A stretch of 64,000 nt of DNA from Brumimicrobium salinarum (GTDB lineage: Bacteria; Bacteroidota; Bacteroidia; Flavobacteriales_D; Crocinitomicaceae): contig NZ_PJNI01000009.1 in NCBI RefSeq assembly GCF_002844555.1, positions 1 to 64,000 on the forward strand, written 5' to 3'. The stretch's first letter is position 1, and every line of letters starts with the position of its first letter. Both the position numbers and the translations under genes were made by a program. Positions 1 through 9,423 of this stretch are shown piece after piece. A model generated the notes under the pieces. The model saw only the letters and a list, made by a program, of their open reading frames with translations, ran no database searches and was not told the origin of the DNA.

Positions 1-2100
1 ATCTCCGATACATTGCACTGTTAGGTCAGCTGGTGCTGTTCCGGTTGGCGCTATTAAATCATTAATGGTGATGGTTTGCGTACACGTTTCTGTATTTCCA
101 CAATCATCTTCAATTTGATAAGTACGCGTAATCACCTCAGGACATGTATTTCCATCAGAAACCTCGCTAAGCAAAGTAAAAGTAGCGGGAAGCACTGAAG
201 CCCCTCCAGTTGTAGATGCTGAACCACCTGCCGCTTGGAAAGCCGCAAAGTTTGCATAAGCAGGTTGTTCAGAAATATCACACACTGCAGTTAAAGCAGG
301 TGGACAATTCATGGTTAGCACTGCATTAATTATAGTAATTGTAAATGATGTTTCATTTTCACAAAACGGAGCTACAGTAGCTCTATCATAAATATATAAA
401 GTAGTTGTTGCAGAAATCACATCACCAGGATTGTATTGCGTACCTGTACCATTCATTCCTGTATAATACGCTTCATTCCCTGTCAAATTAACACCTGTAA
501 TTGCAGGCAGTGTATAAGGATTACATTGAGTTACATCAGCAACTGGGTCGATCACTGGAGAAGGATCTACAGTAATACATACCGTTGTATCATAGTCACA
601 TCCAAAATTATCTGTTACTTCAAAAGTATAACATGCATTACCTGTTGAAGTAGGTTCAACAGTAATAGGATTTGTACCACCAACTATTGTGGGGTCAGCT
701 TGCCATCCTTCAGTAACAATTGTCGGTGTAAATGTAATTGCGGGTGGCAGAATAGCTGGATCGAAGTTCAGGCTCCAGTCAAAAATAAATCCGTTATCAC
801 TTCCCATATGGTCTGTAATAATTAAAGTCCAGTCTCCATTTAAATCGCAACCTATCAGTCCTCCCATAGAGTTTGCAGACTCATATGAACCAGCTGGCAA
901 ACTTACACCACCAGTTCCGTTAGCGACTAGTGTTCCATTTGTAGCTGTTGGATCAAAACAGTAATTGTATCCTACCCCTTGAACCGTAGGTTGCCCATCA
1001 TCATCAACAGGTTCTCCAAGAAATGTATTAGACCCTCCAGGATAATCTTTTAAAGAAACAGTCTGCCCGTTTGGACATTCAATAACCATATCTAAGTCTC
1101 CCAAAAAAGAATGTTCAATTTCAAGACATATAGATACAATATCACTAATATTCGTTACAGTTTGAGATGCTCCATAACAATCGATATTAACACTTGTTTG
1201 ATAAGAAACTCCCGAACCATCTGGTAGAGATATAGGTGGAAAGTTAGGTTGATTACATGTTTTTTCATAAGTTACAGGAGTAACCACACCGTTAAAACTA
1301 GCTTGTTCCCCCAAACATATAGGGTCTGGACTTCCAATAGTACCAGAGAAATTTGGTGTTGTAGAAACTCGGATTTCTTGATCTATATCATTAGCGTTAG
1401 AACAACCTTGGACATCTTCAATTTCAAGCTGTACAATATATGCACCCTCAGTTGTATATGTATGTGTAACACTTTGTCCCACAATAGCAGGGCCATCTTG
1501 CGTGCTCCATGTAAAGGTAGAAGTAGCATCAGATTGTGGGTAGGAGGTATTATTATCTGGATAAACTCCAGTTCCATTCATGGTTACTGCAGTCCCTTGA
1601 CAGATTCTAATAATTCCATCTCCATCAGGAGCAGGAGAAAAAATTGCGTTCGCAATAATATCCTGACAAGGTTGAGTACAAGCGATGTTAGCACTCCAAC
1701 CGGCATTATTCACAGACCCATCAGATGTAAAAACAAAGGTCAAACACCCAGAAGTATTACTTGCCGTTGCGCCAACAAACCCAGGACTTGTGGTTCCTGT
1801 ATAAGATCCTAATGTAGGAGCAGCGGTACTATTCCCGTCATAAATGGTTAAAAAATCCCAACTATTCTCAATATCGAAAGACGTAAAATCTGCTGTTAAC
1901 TTCCCTCCATTATCTGGACAGATGGTATAGGTCAAATTTTCACTACCACTATAACTCCCTCCACTTCCTCCAGAATCATAAAAGGTACCACTACATGTTG
2001 AAATAGAACCTCCATTCGTCATATTGTAATTTTGCGCTTGTAGGATATTCATTCCTAAAAATAGGAACAGCAATGTCATTGCCAATTTAGCATGTTTCAT
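1..2100 (-). CDS. Secreted modular adhesin-like protein: CUB, PKD, P-domain, HYR-like (C-terminus beyond window)
   Basis: On the minus strand an open frame runs from ATG at 2100 to the window edge, 700 codons without a stop, so it is 3'-truncated by the window. Residues 1-23 are a signal peptide ending LQAQ. Residues about 33-135 resemble a CUB domain (CSGTFYDSGG, WDFLTIYDG). A PKD-like module with a YTTEGAYIVQLEIED strand follows at about 170-215. Residues about 285-445 look like a proprotein-convertase P-domain (FLGDLDMVIECPNG, GDWTLIITDH). Ig/HYR-like modules ending DDCGNTETCTQTITI then run to the edge. These folds are typical of T9SS-exported surface proteins in Bacteroidota; the expected C-terminal sorting domain lies outside. 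The small secreted gene 38 bp upstream is probably co-transcribed. Adhesion is an inference. Confidence 0.85.
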   Translation of the reverse strand, partial: MKHAKLAMTLLFLFLGMNILQAQNYNMTNGGSISTCSGTFYDSGGSGGSYSGSENLTYTICPDNGGKLTADFTSFDIENSWDFLTIYDGNSTAAPTLGSYTGTTSPGFVGATASNTSGCLTFVFTSDGSVNNAGWSANIACTQPCQDIIANAIFSPAPDGDGIIRICQGTAVTMNGTGVYPDNNTSYPQSDATSTFTWSTQDGPAIVGQSVTHTYTTEGAYIVQLEIEDVQGCSNANDIDQEIRVSTTPNFSGTIGSPDPICLGEQASFNGVVTPVTYEKTCNQPNFPPISLPDGSGVSYQTSVNIDCYGASQTVTNISDIVSICLEIEHSFLGDLDMVIECPNGQTVSLKDYPGGSNTFLGEPVDDDGQPTVQGVGYNYCFDPTATNGTLVANGTGGVSLPAGSYESANSMGGLIGCDLNGDWTLIITDHMGSDNGFIFDWSLNFDPAILPPAITFTPTIVTEGWQADPTIVGGTNPITVEPTSTGNACYTFEVTDNFGCDYDTTVCITVDPSPVIDPVADVTQCNPYTLPAITGVNLTGNEAYYTGMNGTGTQYNPGDVISATTTLYIYDRATVAPFCENETSFTITIINAVLTMNCPPALTAVCDISEQPAYANFAAFQAAGGSASTTGGASVLPATFTLLSEVSDGNTCPEVITRTYQIEDDCGNTETCTQTITINDLIAPTGTAPADLTVQCIGD

Positions 2101-2138
2101 ATAAAGGTTTTAGCTTTAGTAGTTTTGTAAAAGATGGC

Positions 2139-2567
2139 TTACCTGTTTCTCACTTGTTTATTAATGTATTCGTTGGATTGAATAACAATGATCGTGTTAT
2201 CGCTCGCATCTAAACGAAAAACACCCTCCTCAATCGCAGGAAAAGAATACTGTAAAAAATTGAAATCATCAGTTTTAGCTGCTGCTGCAAACTCACTTGG
2301 AGTAATTTCATTTTTCATGTATAAGGTTTGAGGTAAAATTGGTAATTGATTGAATTTCTCTATAGCAACCGTATCAATTTTGTACCCTTCTGTTGATTTA
2401 ATTTTTAGGTATTCAATCAATCCCGGATTATCCGATAAACTTGATTGGTATTTTTGATCTCCTAAAAATTCTTTAACAAGTTGATCAACTGGTGGTGATT
2501 GAGCGTTTAATTGTATAGAAATAAAAAATGTAAATAGTAACAATGCACACGTTGTTATCTGTTTCAT
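2139..2567 (-). CDS. Hypothetical secreted protein
   Basis: The 142-residue product starts with a clear signal peptide (hydrophobic core then LNAQ, cleavage near residue 22), so it is exported to the periplasm or beyond. I recognise no family. It has no cysteine after the signal, so it is not an obvious lipoprotein. The mature part is mixed alpha/beta in composition and ends with a basic NKQVRNR tail. It lies 38 bp upstream of the CUB/P-domain adhesin on the same strand, which suggests a shared transcript and perhaps a helper role for that surface protein, but nothing in the sequence proves this. Confidence 0.7.
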   Translation of the reverse strand: MKQITTCALLLFTFFISIQLNAQSPPVDQLVKEFLGDQKYQSSLSDNPGLIEYLKIKSTEGYKIDTVAIEKFNQLPILPQTLYMKNEITPSEFAAAAKTDDFNFLQYSFPAIEEGVFRLDASDNTIIVIQSNEYINKQVRNR

Positions 2568-2706
2568 AAATGTAGTTTTGTGTTTAACAAGTTTTTAACG
2601 CTATTCAACTTTTAAAGTTGCTTAGAATTAAGTTTTTATCGATAAAAAAACATTACATTTTTATTAACAACATGTTAAAAACAATCTCAAAAAAACTGAT
2701 AATCAA

Positions 2707-2721
2707 GAGGGTTAACCCCTC
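2707..2721. repeat. Short GC-rich palindrome in an AT-rich gap
   Basis: GAGGG and CCCTC arms flank a GTTAAC core in the 233-bp gap between the CDF gene end and the secreted-protein start. It stands out against AT-rich flanks. There is no T-run directly after it on either strand, so it could be a weak terminator for the CDF gene or a protein-binding site. Confidence 0.25.
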
Positions 2722-2800
2722 ATTTTATTTGGTGTTTTTTCTGGCTTTTATTTTAAAATTTTAAAAAATAAAAATAATGACATTTATAAACCTTTAAAAA

Positions 2801-3679
2801 TTAACTAAAAGAACATTTCTCCTTATCTAATTCTGTTTCCACTGTGTAATGGCTAAATTGATTATCCTTTAATATAGTTTTAACCTTATCTTTTACTTCA
2901 ATAATCTCATCAAACTTGTTTATATGTTCTAATTTTAAATGTGTCGTAAATACATGGTTCTCTCCATCTAAAGACCAGCAGTGCGTATGATGCATCGACT
3001 GAACGTTGGGGAGATTAATAATTTCTTTTCTTATTTTACTTAAATCAATCTCTTTAGGCATTCCTTGTAAAAAGAAATAAAGTGTTTCTTTTAATCGTCC
3101 AATTACTCCGTAAAGAATATAAGCTGTAATGGCCAAAGATAAAATGGGATCAATATATGGTGTTGGATAAAAATAAATAACTATCGCGGCAATTAAAACA
3201 GCAACCCAACCTAAGACGTCTTCTAACATGTGCCAAAACACAACGCGTTCGTTTAATTTTGTTGAAGACCGCATTCGCAGAACAACAATACCATTAACAA
3301 TTACCCCAACAACTGCAAAAGCAATCATTCCAAGCGCATCAGAATCTTCTGGATAAATAAGTCGATCGATGGCAGCATAAATAACAAATCCGGAACCCAC
3401 CATCAAAATCAAACTATTAATTAATGCACCTAATAAAGAATATCGTGCATAACCAAAAGAGAACTTTTTATCGGCTGATTGTTTTGATTTTTTCTCTAGA
3501 TACCACGCAGAACCTAAAGATAAACTATCGCCTAAATCATGAATTGCATCAGAAATAATTGCAACACTATTAACGTAAATTCCACCAATAATTTCGAAAA
3601 TTGAAAAACCTAAATTCATCCAAAAAGCCAGCTTTAGGTTTTTGGTAGAAGAGTGATCATGCGAATGATTGTGAGCCAT
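2801..3679 (-). CDS. Cation diffusion facilitator (CDF) family metal exporter
   Basis: This 292-residue protein exports divalent metals, probably Zn2+ (perhaps Co2+ or Cd2+), across the inner membrane in exchange for protons. It begins with a histidine-rich stretch (AHNHSHDHSS). About six hydrophobic segments follow, with the CDF metal-site motifs SDAIHDLGDSLSLG in TM2 and HMLEDVLGW in TM5. A cytoplasmic domain of about 90 residues contains HHTHCWSLDGENHVFTTH, a pattern typical of CDF C-terminal metal-binding domains. Its length is normal for CzcD/ZitB-type members. It stands alone, with a TATATTTG promoter box upstream. Substrate choice cannot be read from the sequence. Confidence 0.92.
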   Translation of the reverse strand: MAHNHSHDHSSTKNLKLAFWMNLGFSIFEIIGGIYVNSVAIISDAIHDLGDSLSLGSAWYLEKKSKQSADKKFSFGYARYSLLGALINSLILMVGSGFVIYAAIDRLIYPEDSDALGMIAFAVVGVIVNGIVVLRMRSSTKLNERVVFWHMLEDVLGWVAVLIAAIVIYFYPTPYIDPILSLAITAYILYGVIGRLKETLYFFLQGMPKEIDLSKIRKEIINLPNVQSMHHTHCWSLDGENHVFTTHLKLEHINKFDEIIEVKDKVKTILKDNQFSHYTVETELDKEKCSFS

Positions 3680-3712
3680 AATTAGCTGTATATTATTTAT
3701 TTTGTCTTATCT

Positions 3713-3720
3713 CAAATATA
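3713..3720 (-). promoter_or_regulatory. Bacteroidota -7 box (TATATTTG) for the CDF gene
   Basis: TATATTTG matches TAnnTTTG and lies 33 bp before the ATG at 3679, predicting a leader of roughly 25-30 nt. No good -33 TTG is seen at the usual spacing. Confidence 0.45.
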
Positions 3721-3770
3721 CTTAAAATATGACCAAAAAGAATTGTAAAAAAACTGTTCAATTGATCGAC

Positions 3771-5393
3771 CTATTCAAACAAAGAAACAAATTCAAATTT
3801 TGATCCATCAAACAAACCTTTATCACTTAATTTTAATTGTGGTATAACCAACAAAGCACAAAAAGAGAGCGTCATGTAGGGAGAAGTTAATTTCGAGCCT
3901 AATTTTTTAGCTCTTTTGTCTAAGAACTCATAAAGCGCGGCAACTTTCTCACCATCATCTGTTGTCATGATTCCAGCAACTGGTAAACCGAGGACTTCTT
4001 CTTCTTTGCCATTGGCTAAAGAAATTCCTCCTTTTTCTTTAATAATAAGATTAATGGCTTTTTGTAAGTCAAAATCGTTTGTTCCTACCGCAATAATGTT
4101 GTGACTGTCATGAGCCACACAAGATGCAATGGCTCCTTCCTTCAATCCGAAGTTTTTGATGAATGCCACTGCTGGTTCCGCGTCAAAATAGCGATTGACA
4201 ACAACCACTTTCAGCACATCGTTTTCAACGTCAGCTAAAAGCTCTCCGTTTTCAGGTTTTATTGTTTGGATTGTTTCTTTAGTTACTAATTGACCGTCTT
4301 CCACTACAATTACGCGGACAGTATCACCAGTTGCAGGTACTTTCAATTGTGACAATTCAATAGGTTTACAATTGAAGTTATTAGGCACCTCTGCTTCTAC
4401 TCTTGGGAATTTCACCTCATCATTTTCAAAAACAATTTTTCCATCGATAATGGTTTGACTAACATTAAAATCTTTTAAATCCTCAACGATACAGAAGTCA
4501 GCTTGATCGCCGATACGCAGTTGCCCCACATCCATTCTATAATGTTCAATTGGATTCAAACAAGCCGCTTGCAATACATTGAATAAATTACAGCCTTTTG
4601 TAATTGCTCTGGCTACCAATTTATTAATATGCCCAACAACAAAGTCATTTGGATGTTTATCATCGGAACACAACATGATTTCATTTGGATATTCATCAAT
4701 TAAGGTCCACAACGCTTCGAAGTTCTTTGCTGCGCTTCCTTCACGAATAAGAATTTTCATCCCATGTTTCAATTTATCAAGTGCTTCCTCTTTGGTAAAA
4801 CATTCGTGATCTGTTTCTATTCCTGCTTCGATGTATTTCTTGGCATCTTCCCCTCGCAATCCAGGCGCATGACCGTCCACTCTTTTATTTAAGCTTTTTG
4901 CCAATTCAATTTTTGCCATAACATTCTTATCACGAAAAAGAACGCCAGGATAATTCATCATTTCAGCTAAATAATTTACACGTGGTAATTTAAACAATTC
5001 ACGCAAGTCTTCTAAATCGATTTCTGCACCAGCCGTTTCAAAAGTAGTTGCGGGAACACACGAAGGAGCTCCAAAGAAAAATTTAAAAGGTGTTTTATTT
5101 CCATTTTTCACCATGTACTCCACTCCACTTCTTCCCAAAACATTTCCAATTTCATGCGGATCAGATATCGTAGCAACCGTACCTTGTTTTACCGCTAATC
5201 GGGCGAACTCTGAAGGTATTAACATTGAACTTTCAACGTGAACATGCGCATCTATAAACCCTGGGAGTATATATTGATTCGGGACATCATTGTGCGGTGT
5301 TATTGAATGAATTTTTCCTTTTTCAACTTTTAATACTCCTTTAATGATTTTCTTATTTTGTATATCTACGATGTTTCCTTTAAATTCTTGCAT
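3771..5393 (-). CDS. ade: Adenine deaminase
   Basis: Adenine deaminase hydrolyses adenine to hypoxanthine and ammonia in purine salvage. The 540-residue product has the amidohydrolase metal-binding motif GFIDAHVHVESSM near residues 46-58, then SDPHEIGNV, VDGHAPGLRG and SDDKHPNDFVVGH, in the order seen in the AdeC/Ade family. The C-terminal half carries SCVAHDSHNIIAVG and the family's terminal domain. The length is slightly below the usual 550-600 residues but nothing looks missing. The gene is monocistronic here, on the same strand as the CDF gene. I see no purine riboswitch upstream. Confidence 0.95.
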   Translation of the reverse strand: MQEFKGNIVDIQNKKIIKGVLKVEKGKIHSITPHNDVPNQYILPGFIDAHVHVESSMLIPSEFARLAVKQGTVATISDPHEIGNVLGRSGVEYMVKNGNKTPFKFFFGAPSCVPATTFETAGAEIDLEDLRELFKLPRVNYLAEMMNYPGVLFRDKNVMAKIELAKSLNKRVDGHAPGLRGEDAKKYIEAGIETDHECFTKEEALDKLKHGMKILIREGSAAKNFEALWTLIDEYPNEIMLCSDDKHPNDFVVGHINKLVARAITKGCNLFNVLQAACLNPIEHYRMDVGQLRIGDQADFCIVEDLKDFNVSQTIIDGKIVFENDEVKFPRVEAEVPNNFNCKPIELSQLKVPATGDTVRVIVVEDGQLVTKETIQTIKPENGELLADVENDVLKVVVVNRYFDAEPAVAFIKNFGLKEGAIASCVAHDSHNIIAVGTNDFDLQKAINLIIKEKGGISLANGKEEEVLGLPVAGIMTTDDGEKVAALYEFLDKRAKKLGSKLTSPYMTLSFCALLVIPQLKLSDKGLFDGSKFEFVSLFE

Positions 5394-5579
5394 GCTCTAA
5401 TATTTATAAGCTAAAAATAAAAAATCATTGGTGCTCTTCCTACTTTAAAACAAGAAATCGATATGGAAAATTACTTTTTATTTCCTTACTGTTTTCTGAG
5501 AACTAAAATCACAATTGAATAAAAATGGATAATTAGAAATATAATTAAATAGAAAAACAGAATTTAATAAGTATAGTTG

Positions 5580-8249
5580 TTATCTAATAATATTAACATG
5601 ACCTACTATTTCAATTTTGTCTTCATTCTTATCTCTTTTAAAATTGATCTTGTAAACATAAGTACCTTCTTTAACTTTTCCATGCCCATTAAGACCATAA
5701 GTTCCATCCCACCCAAAGCTTGCATCATAACTTTCAAAAACTTTTTCTCCCCATCGATTAAAAATTAATAAACGATAATCTTGTGGATCAAAGCCTGAAT
5801 CAAAAATAGGTTGGAAAGTTTGGTTAATCTCATTACCATCTGGCGTAAAAGTATTTGGAATATAATAAACTAATTCCTCTTCTACGTAAATAACCATTGA
5901 AGTAGTATCAATACACCCTAACTCACTCACTGCAGTAAGTGTTACTGTGTATTTATTTTCTTCTAGCTCATATTCATGATTGGGATTAGTTTCGCTACTT
6001 ATTGTTTCGTCTCCAAATGACCATATATAGGTTTCTGCATTATGTGATGTATTTGTAAACTCAACTTCCCTGTAAAAATCAGTAACCACATCTGAGTCAA
6101 CGGTAAATCCAGCTTGTGGAACAGCGTCTACACAAATATAATTAGTCTCTGTTTTCGTCCCGAAACAACCCGCATTATTCTCTAACTCTAATGTAACATC
6201 ATAGCAACCAGGCTCTGTAAAAGTATGTGTCAAATCACATCCATTTAATTCGGTTCCGTCACTAAACGTATACTTACAACTGCCAGGTGTACTTGAGTTG
6301 TTGGAAAATTCTACCGTTAGAGGAGCGCATCCAGATGTAAAATCTGCAGTAAACTCAACGTCTGCTACGTCGGAAACATTTACAGTAACAAAATCTTCAC
6401 CAACGCAACCAAAACTATTCGTAACACTTGCGGTATATACAGTTGTTCCAACAGGCGGCGTAAAAGGTTGGCCATCTACCACATTATTATCCCATATATA
6501 ATTTTGATTTCCATTTCCAGATAATGTAATTTGTTCCCCAGTACAAACGGAAATATCACTTCCTGCATCAACTACTGGAACAGGATTAACCGTTACGTCA
6601 AGCTCATCACTAGCGATACAACCAGATAAATTGGCTGTTACAGTATAAGTTGTCGTACCTAGAGTTGGGGAGAACTCAACACCATCAACAACCCCATTGT
6701 CCCATGAAATTTGAGCTCCATCGGGATTATTTGCCGTCAAATCAATAAGATCTCCTTCGCAAGCTACTATGTCTTGACCAGCATCAATAGTTGGTATATC
6801 TGGTGAAATTAAGGTTATTGTTTGCGCGTTTGTACCAATACAACCGTCGATACTTACAACAAAATTGGTGTATGTTCCATTCGTTAGATTATTAACAATA
6901 CCTTCTCCTACGGCATCAGTATTTACCGTAATTGGCCCTATATTGTTTCCGTTTTCATCAACATACTCAACCGAATAAGTTGCATTTGGGTTTAATCCTT
7001 CAATTGTTATTTGACCATCAGACAAATTACACGCTGAAGGTGCTGTTCCTAAAAGAGTAAAAACAGGTGTCGGTTCTACAAAGACATCTAATGTTGTAGT
7101 TGATGCACAACCTCCATCAGGTGTAAATGTATAAGTTGTTGTCCCACCAGTATTACTTACTGTAGATGGATTCCAGCTACCATCGATACCATTTGTTGAT
7201 GTTGTGGGTAAGACTGGTGGTGTCGTGGTTTCACAAAAAGAAGGTATAGGATCAAACGTTGGTGTTACCTCGGAATTAACCGTGAGATTAACTGTTTGAG
7301 GACAACCACTAAGGTCGTAAGTTATTGTTGTGGTTCCAGGACCGACTGATGTGACTTCACCAGCAGCATCAATAGTTGCTATTGTTGGGTCTGATGAACT
7401 CCATGTTCCTCCTCCGGGACTTCCGACTAACGTTTGCGTATCACCTGCACCACACATATCTGTTGGAGTTGTAATCGTAGCTTGATTCAGTCTTTCCTCT
7501 ACCTGAAAAGTGGTAGCTATACAACTGTTCACTCCAATTTCCAAACTGTAGGTTTGTCCAAAATTTACATTATCAATTTCTCCCGATGGATCAATAGTTG
7601 GACCAGCAGGTGTAAAAGTGTAAGTTTCATTAATATCGTAATTCAAGATGGTCGCCACACCATCTTCAGTACAAGTTGGGGGATCAATATTTATATATGC
7701 TGTATTTGGTAAACTTGTTGAGGAAACAACCGCATCCCATCCTTCTCTATTTACAACACTTGAAGCATAAAAACGAAACGTATAACATTGATCAACTGCA
7801 CAAAATTCGGTAGAGGTGTCAAAATTACAACTAGTCCCATAAGGATTGTTTGGCCCACCATTTCTATTATCAAATAAGATATTTCCGCTTGTCGTAGGAC
7901 CTTCGTAAATAACCATCCAATCAAAACCACTTGATGTCGCAAACATTGAAAGAACAAGGAACTGTACGCTTAAGACTTCTCCTGGCGCAGGACAAATAGT
8001 CGTTATGGTTTCACAACCTGAATTAGAAAAATTACCCGAAGCTCCACTTGTACTGCAATCACCTCCCGGGCCACCATCGTCGTAGAAATGAATTGTTGAT
8101 CCAGGACTCAACGTATACGTTGCTGTTGCACAAGCTGTAGGAATAATATCACCTTGTTGGGCCTTCAAATGCGGGGAAACACCCATTAAAAGAAGTAAAA
8201 ACACCCATAAAATGTTTAAAGAAGCTAATATTTTTTCAATTTTATTCAT
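5580..8249 (-). CDS. T9SS type B (gliding-motility-type) secreted modular adhesin, 889 aa
   Basis: A signal peptide covers about residues 1-31. A CUB-like region follows at about 40-180 (HFYDDGGPGGDCS, FDWMVIYEGP). A Big2-like segment is near 275-325 (SSDPTIATIDAAGEVTS). Several Ig-like modules repeat the pattern DAG-(D/S)-CxGE...TTTYTVTA. Two PKD-type modules lie near 640-790 (HTFTEPGCYDVTLELENN, YIWSFGDE). The last about 90 residues are a gliding-motility/T9SS type B sorting domain (YYIPNTFTPDGNEINQ, IFNRWGEKVFES, WDGTYG, GTYVYKINF). The protein should therefore cross the outer membrane by T9SS and act at the cell surface. Its C-terminal about 340 residues are closely paralogous to those of the 13842-17756 product. 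Confidence 0.93.
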   Translation of the reverse strand: MNKIEKILASLNILWVFLLLLMGVSPHLKAQQGDIIPTACATATYTLSPGSTIHFYDDGGPGGDCSTSGASGNFSNSGCETITTICPAPGEVLSVQFLVLSMFATSSGFDWMVIYEGPTTSGNILFDNRNGGPNNPYGTSCNFDTSTEFCAVDQCYTFRFYASSVVNREGWDAVVSSTSLPNTAYINIDPPTCTEDGVATILNYDINETYTFTPAGPTIDPSGEIDNVNFGQTYSLEIGVNSCIATTFQVEERLNQATITTPTDMCGAGDTQTLVGSPGGGTWSSSDPTIATIDAAGEVTSVGPGTTTITYDLSGCPQTVNLTVNSEVTPTFDPIPSFCETTTPPVLPTTSTNGIDGSWNPSTVSNTGGTTTYTFTPDGGCASTTTLDVFVEPTPVFTLLGTAPSACNLSDGQITIEGLNPNATYSVEYVDENGNNIGPITVNTDAVGEGIVNNLTNGTYTNFVVSIDGCIGTNAQTITLISPDIPTIDAGQDIVACEGDLIDLTANNPDGAQISWDNGVVDGVEFSPTLGTTTYTVTANLSGCIASDELDVTVNPVPVVDAGSDISVCTGEQITLSGNGNQNYIWDNNVVDGQPFTPPVGTTVYTASVTNSFGCVGEDFVTVNVSDVADVEFTADFTSGCAPLTVEFSNNSSTPGSCKYTFSDGTELNGCDLTHTFTEPGCYDVTLELENNAGCFGTKTETNYICVDAVPQAGFTVDSDVVTDFYREVEFTNTSHNAETYIWSFGDETISSETNPNHEYELEENKYTVTLTAVSELGCIDTTSMVIYVEEELVYYIPNTFTPDGNEINQTFQPIFDSGFDPQDYRLLIFNRWGEKVFESYDASFGWDGTYGLNGHGKVKEGTYVYKINFKRDKNEDKIEIVGHVNIIR

Positions 8250-8307
8250 TCAATTATGATTTGTGATGTCGCTGATCGAATTATACAAGTTTTAAAGTCT
8301 TCATTTA

Positions 8308-8315
8308 CAAAAATA
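8308..8315 (-). promoter_or_regulatory. -7 box (TATTTTTG) for the 889-residue adhesin
   Basis: Exact TAnnTTTG match on the minus strand, about 58 bp before the ATG at 8249. No clear -33 TTG at 17-23 bp. Confidence 0.4.
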
Positions 8316-8704
8316 CAAATGTACTTTGACTAGAAGCTAAAAAAAGATCCCAACATTTATTGTAGACTTAACGTTTATCGCTCGATTAGGTTGCTATAAT
8401 CCTCAGTCTATTTTTACATCTTGTCTAACTTTAAATCAAAAGCTATCCTACTTTATTAATACAAAACAATAACACAGTAGTTTACAGAATCTTGTTTTTT
8501 TTAACTGTAATCATGTGATCTGAGAATTTTATTAAATAAACTGAAAAAGTTATGGATTTATTCGCTTGACACTACCAGTAAAATAATAGATAAGTATAAA
8601 ATGTTATACTCAAAGGTCTACAAAATACAAGTTACGTCAGATTATAATGATTAATTACTAACTTAGCGCAGTAGAATAAAGCTACTAAACCGCATTAAGA
8701 GCAG
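8316..8704. other. Intergenic region, no gene seen
   Basis: This AT-rich gap separates the adhesin promoter from the frameshifted methyltransferase gene. I find no convincing ORF or RNA structure. A TTGACA at 8566-8571 is followed by TATAAA at 8595-8600, but the spacing (23 bp) is wrong for a sigma-70-type promoter. Confidence 0.4.
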
Positions 8705-9423
8705 ATGAAAAAGAAAAACATAAAACGAATTAGAAAAGCTAAATATTTTTTTACAAGAATAGGGTTCATAAGGTTCTACCTACGAAAAAACTCAATTTTA
8801 TTGGACATTTAGGTGGTGTATCCAAATGGATTGCTGAAAATCCAGCTAAGGATTTTTCAGACTTTCCCGTTAAAAATTTTGATTATAATCGACGTTATGA
8901 ACTTTACAAACACCTCATTGAACATGAAGTTTCTGGAGAAGCTATCGACTATTTGGAATTTGGTGTTGCAAAAGGACAATCTTTTAAGTGGTGGATAGAA
9001 CACATAGAACATGATGATTCGTTTTTTTATGGTTTTGATACCTTCAATGGTCTTCCTGAAGATTGGGGTTCATTTAAGAAGGGAGACATGTCTAACGGTA
9101 ACGAACCTCCTAAAATAGATGATTCAAGACATCAGTTTTTTCAGGGAGTCTTTCAAAAGACCCTACCTGATTTTCTAAAAACCTATCAATCCAAAAAGAA
9201 AAAGATAATTCACTTAGATGCTGATTTGTATTCTGCTACATTATTCGTGCTTGCTTCAATGTCACCGTTTTTAAACAAAGGAGACATTCTTCTATTTGAT
9301 GAATTCAACGTTCCTATGCATGAGTTTAAGGCATTTAATGAATGGGCTAATTCATTTTATATTAAATATACAGTGATAGGAGAAGTTAATAATTACTTTC
9401 AGGTTGCAATACGAATCGACTAG
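8705..9423 (+). pseudogene. TylF/macrocin-O-methyltransferase-like SAM methyltransferase, split by a -1 frameshift
   Basis: The conserved frame encodes KLNFIGHLGGVSKWI, DYLEFGVAKGQSFKWW, GFDTFNGLPEDWG, IHLDADLYSATLF and LFDEFNVPMHEFKAF, ending at 9423. This is the pattern of TylF-like class I SAM-dependent methyltransferases often found among surface-glycan genes. That frame has no ATG early enough: upstream it meets stops at 8731 and 8740. A start at 8705 (MKKKNIKRIRKAKYF) lies in another frame, which terminates at 8810-8812. Moving -1 at the A AAA AAC heptamer, 8785-8791, joins both parts into a normal-looking protein of about 240 residues. Explanations are a real inactivating deletion, a homopolymer sequencing error, or programmed frameshifting. 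The methyltransferase fold is clear; the acceptor is unknown. Confidence 0.75.
8785..8825 (+). promoter_or_regulatory. Candidate -1 ribosomal slippery site with downstream stem
   Basis: The heptamer A AAA AAC (8785-8791) is in the correct zero-frame phase (codons CGA AAA AAC). Nine bases later TTGGA (8801-8805) can pair with TCCAA (8821-8825), a weak five-bp stem. The zero-frame stop lies 18 nt after the heptamer. This geometry fits programmed frameshifting, but a missing A in the run gives the same picture. Confidence 0.3.

Noticed and set aside
1249-1812. Plus-strand 187-codon ORF
   Set aside because: It is antisense to the open adhesin frame, which has a signal peptide and clear domains; the plus-strand translation has no protein-like pattern.
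8566-8600. TTGACA…TATAAA as a sigma-70-type promoter
   Set aside because: The 23-bp spacing is wrong for that sigma type, and other promoters here use TTG/TAnnTTTG.
8813-8998. Plus-strand ORF starting MVYPNGLLKIQ
   Set aside because: It is out of frame with the conserved methyltransferase sequence, which occupies the same bases in another frame.
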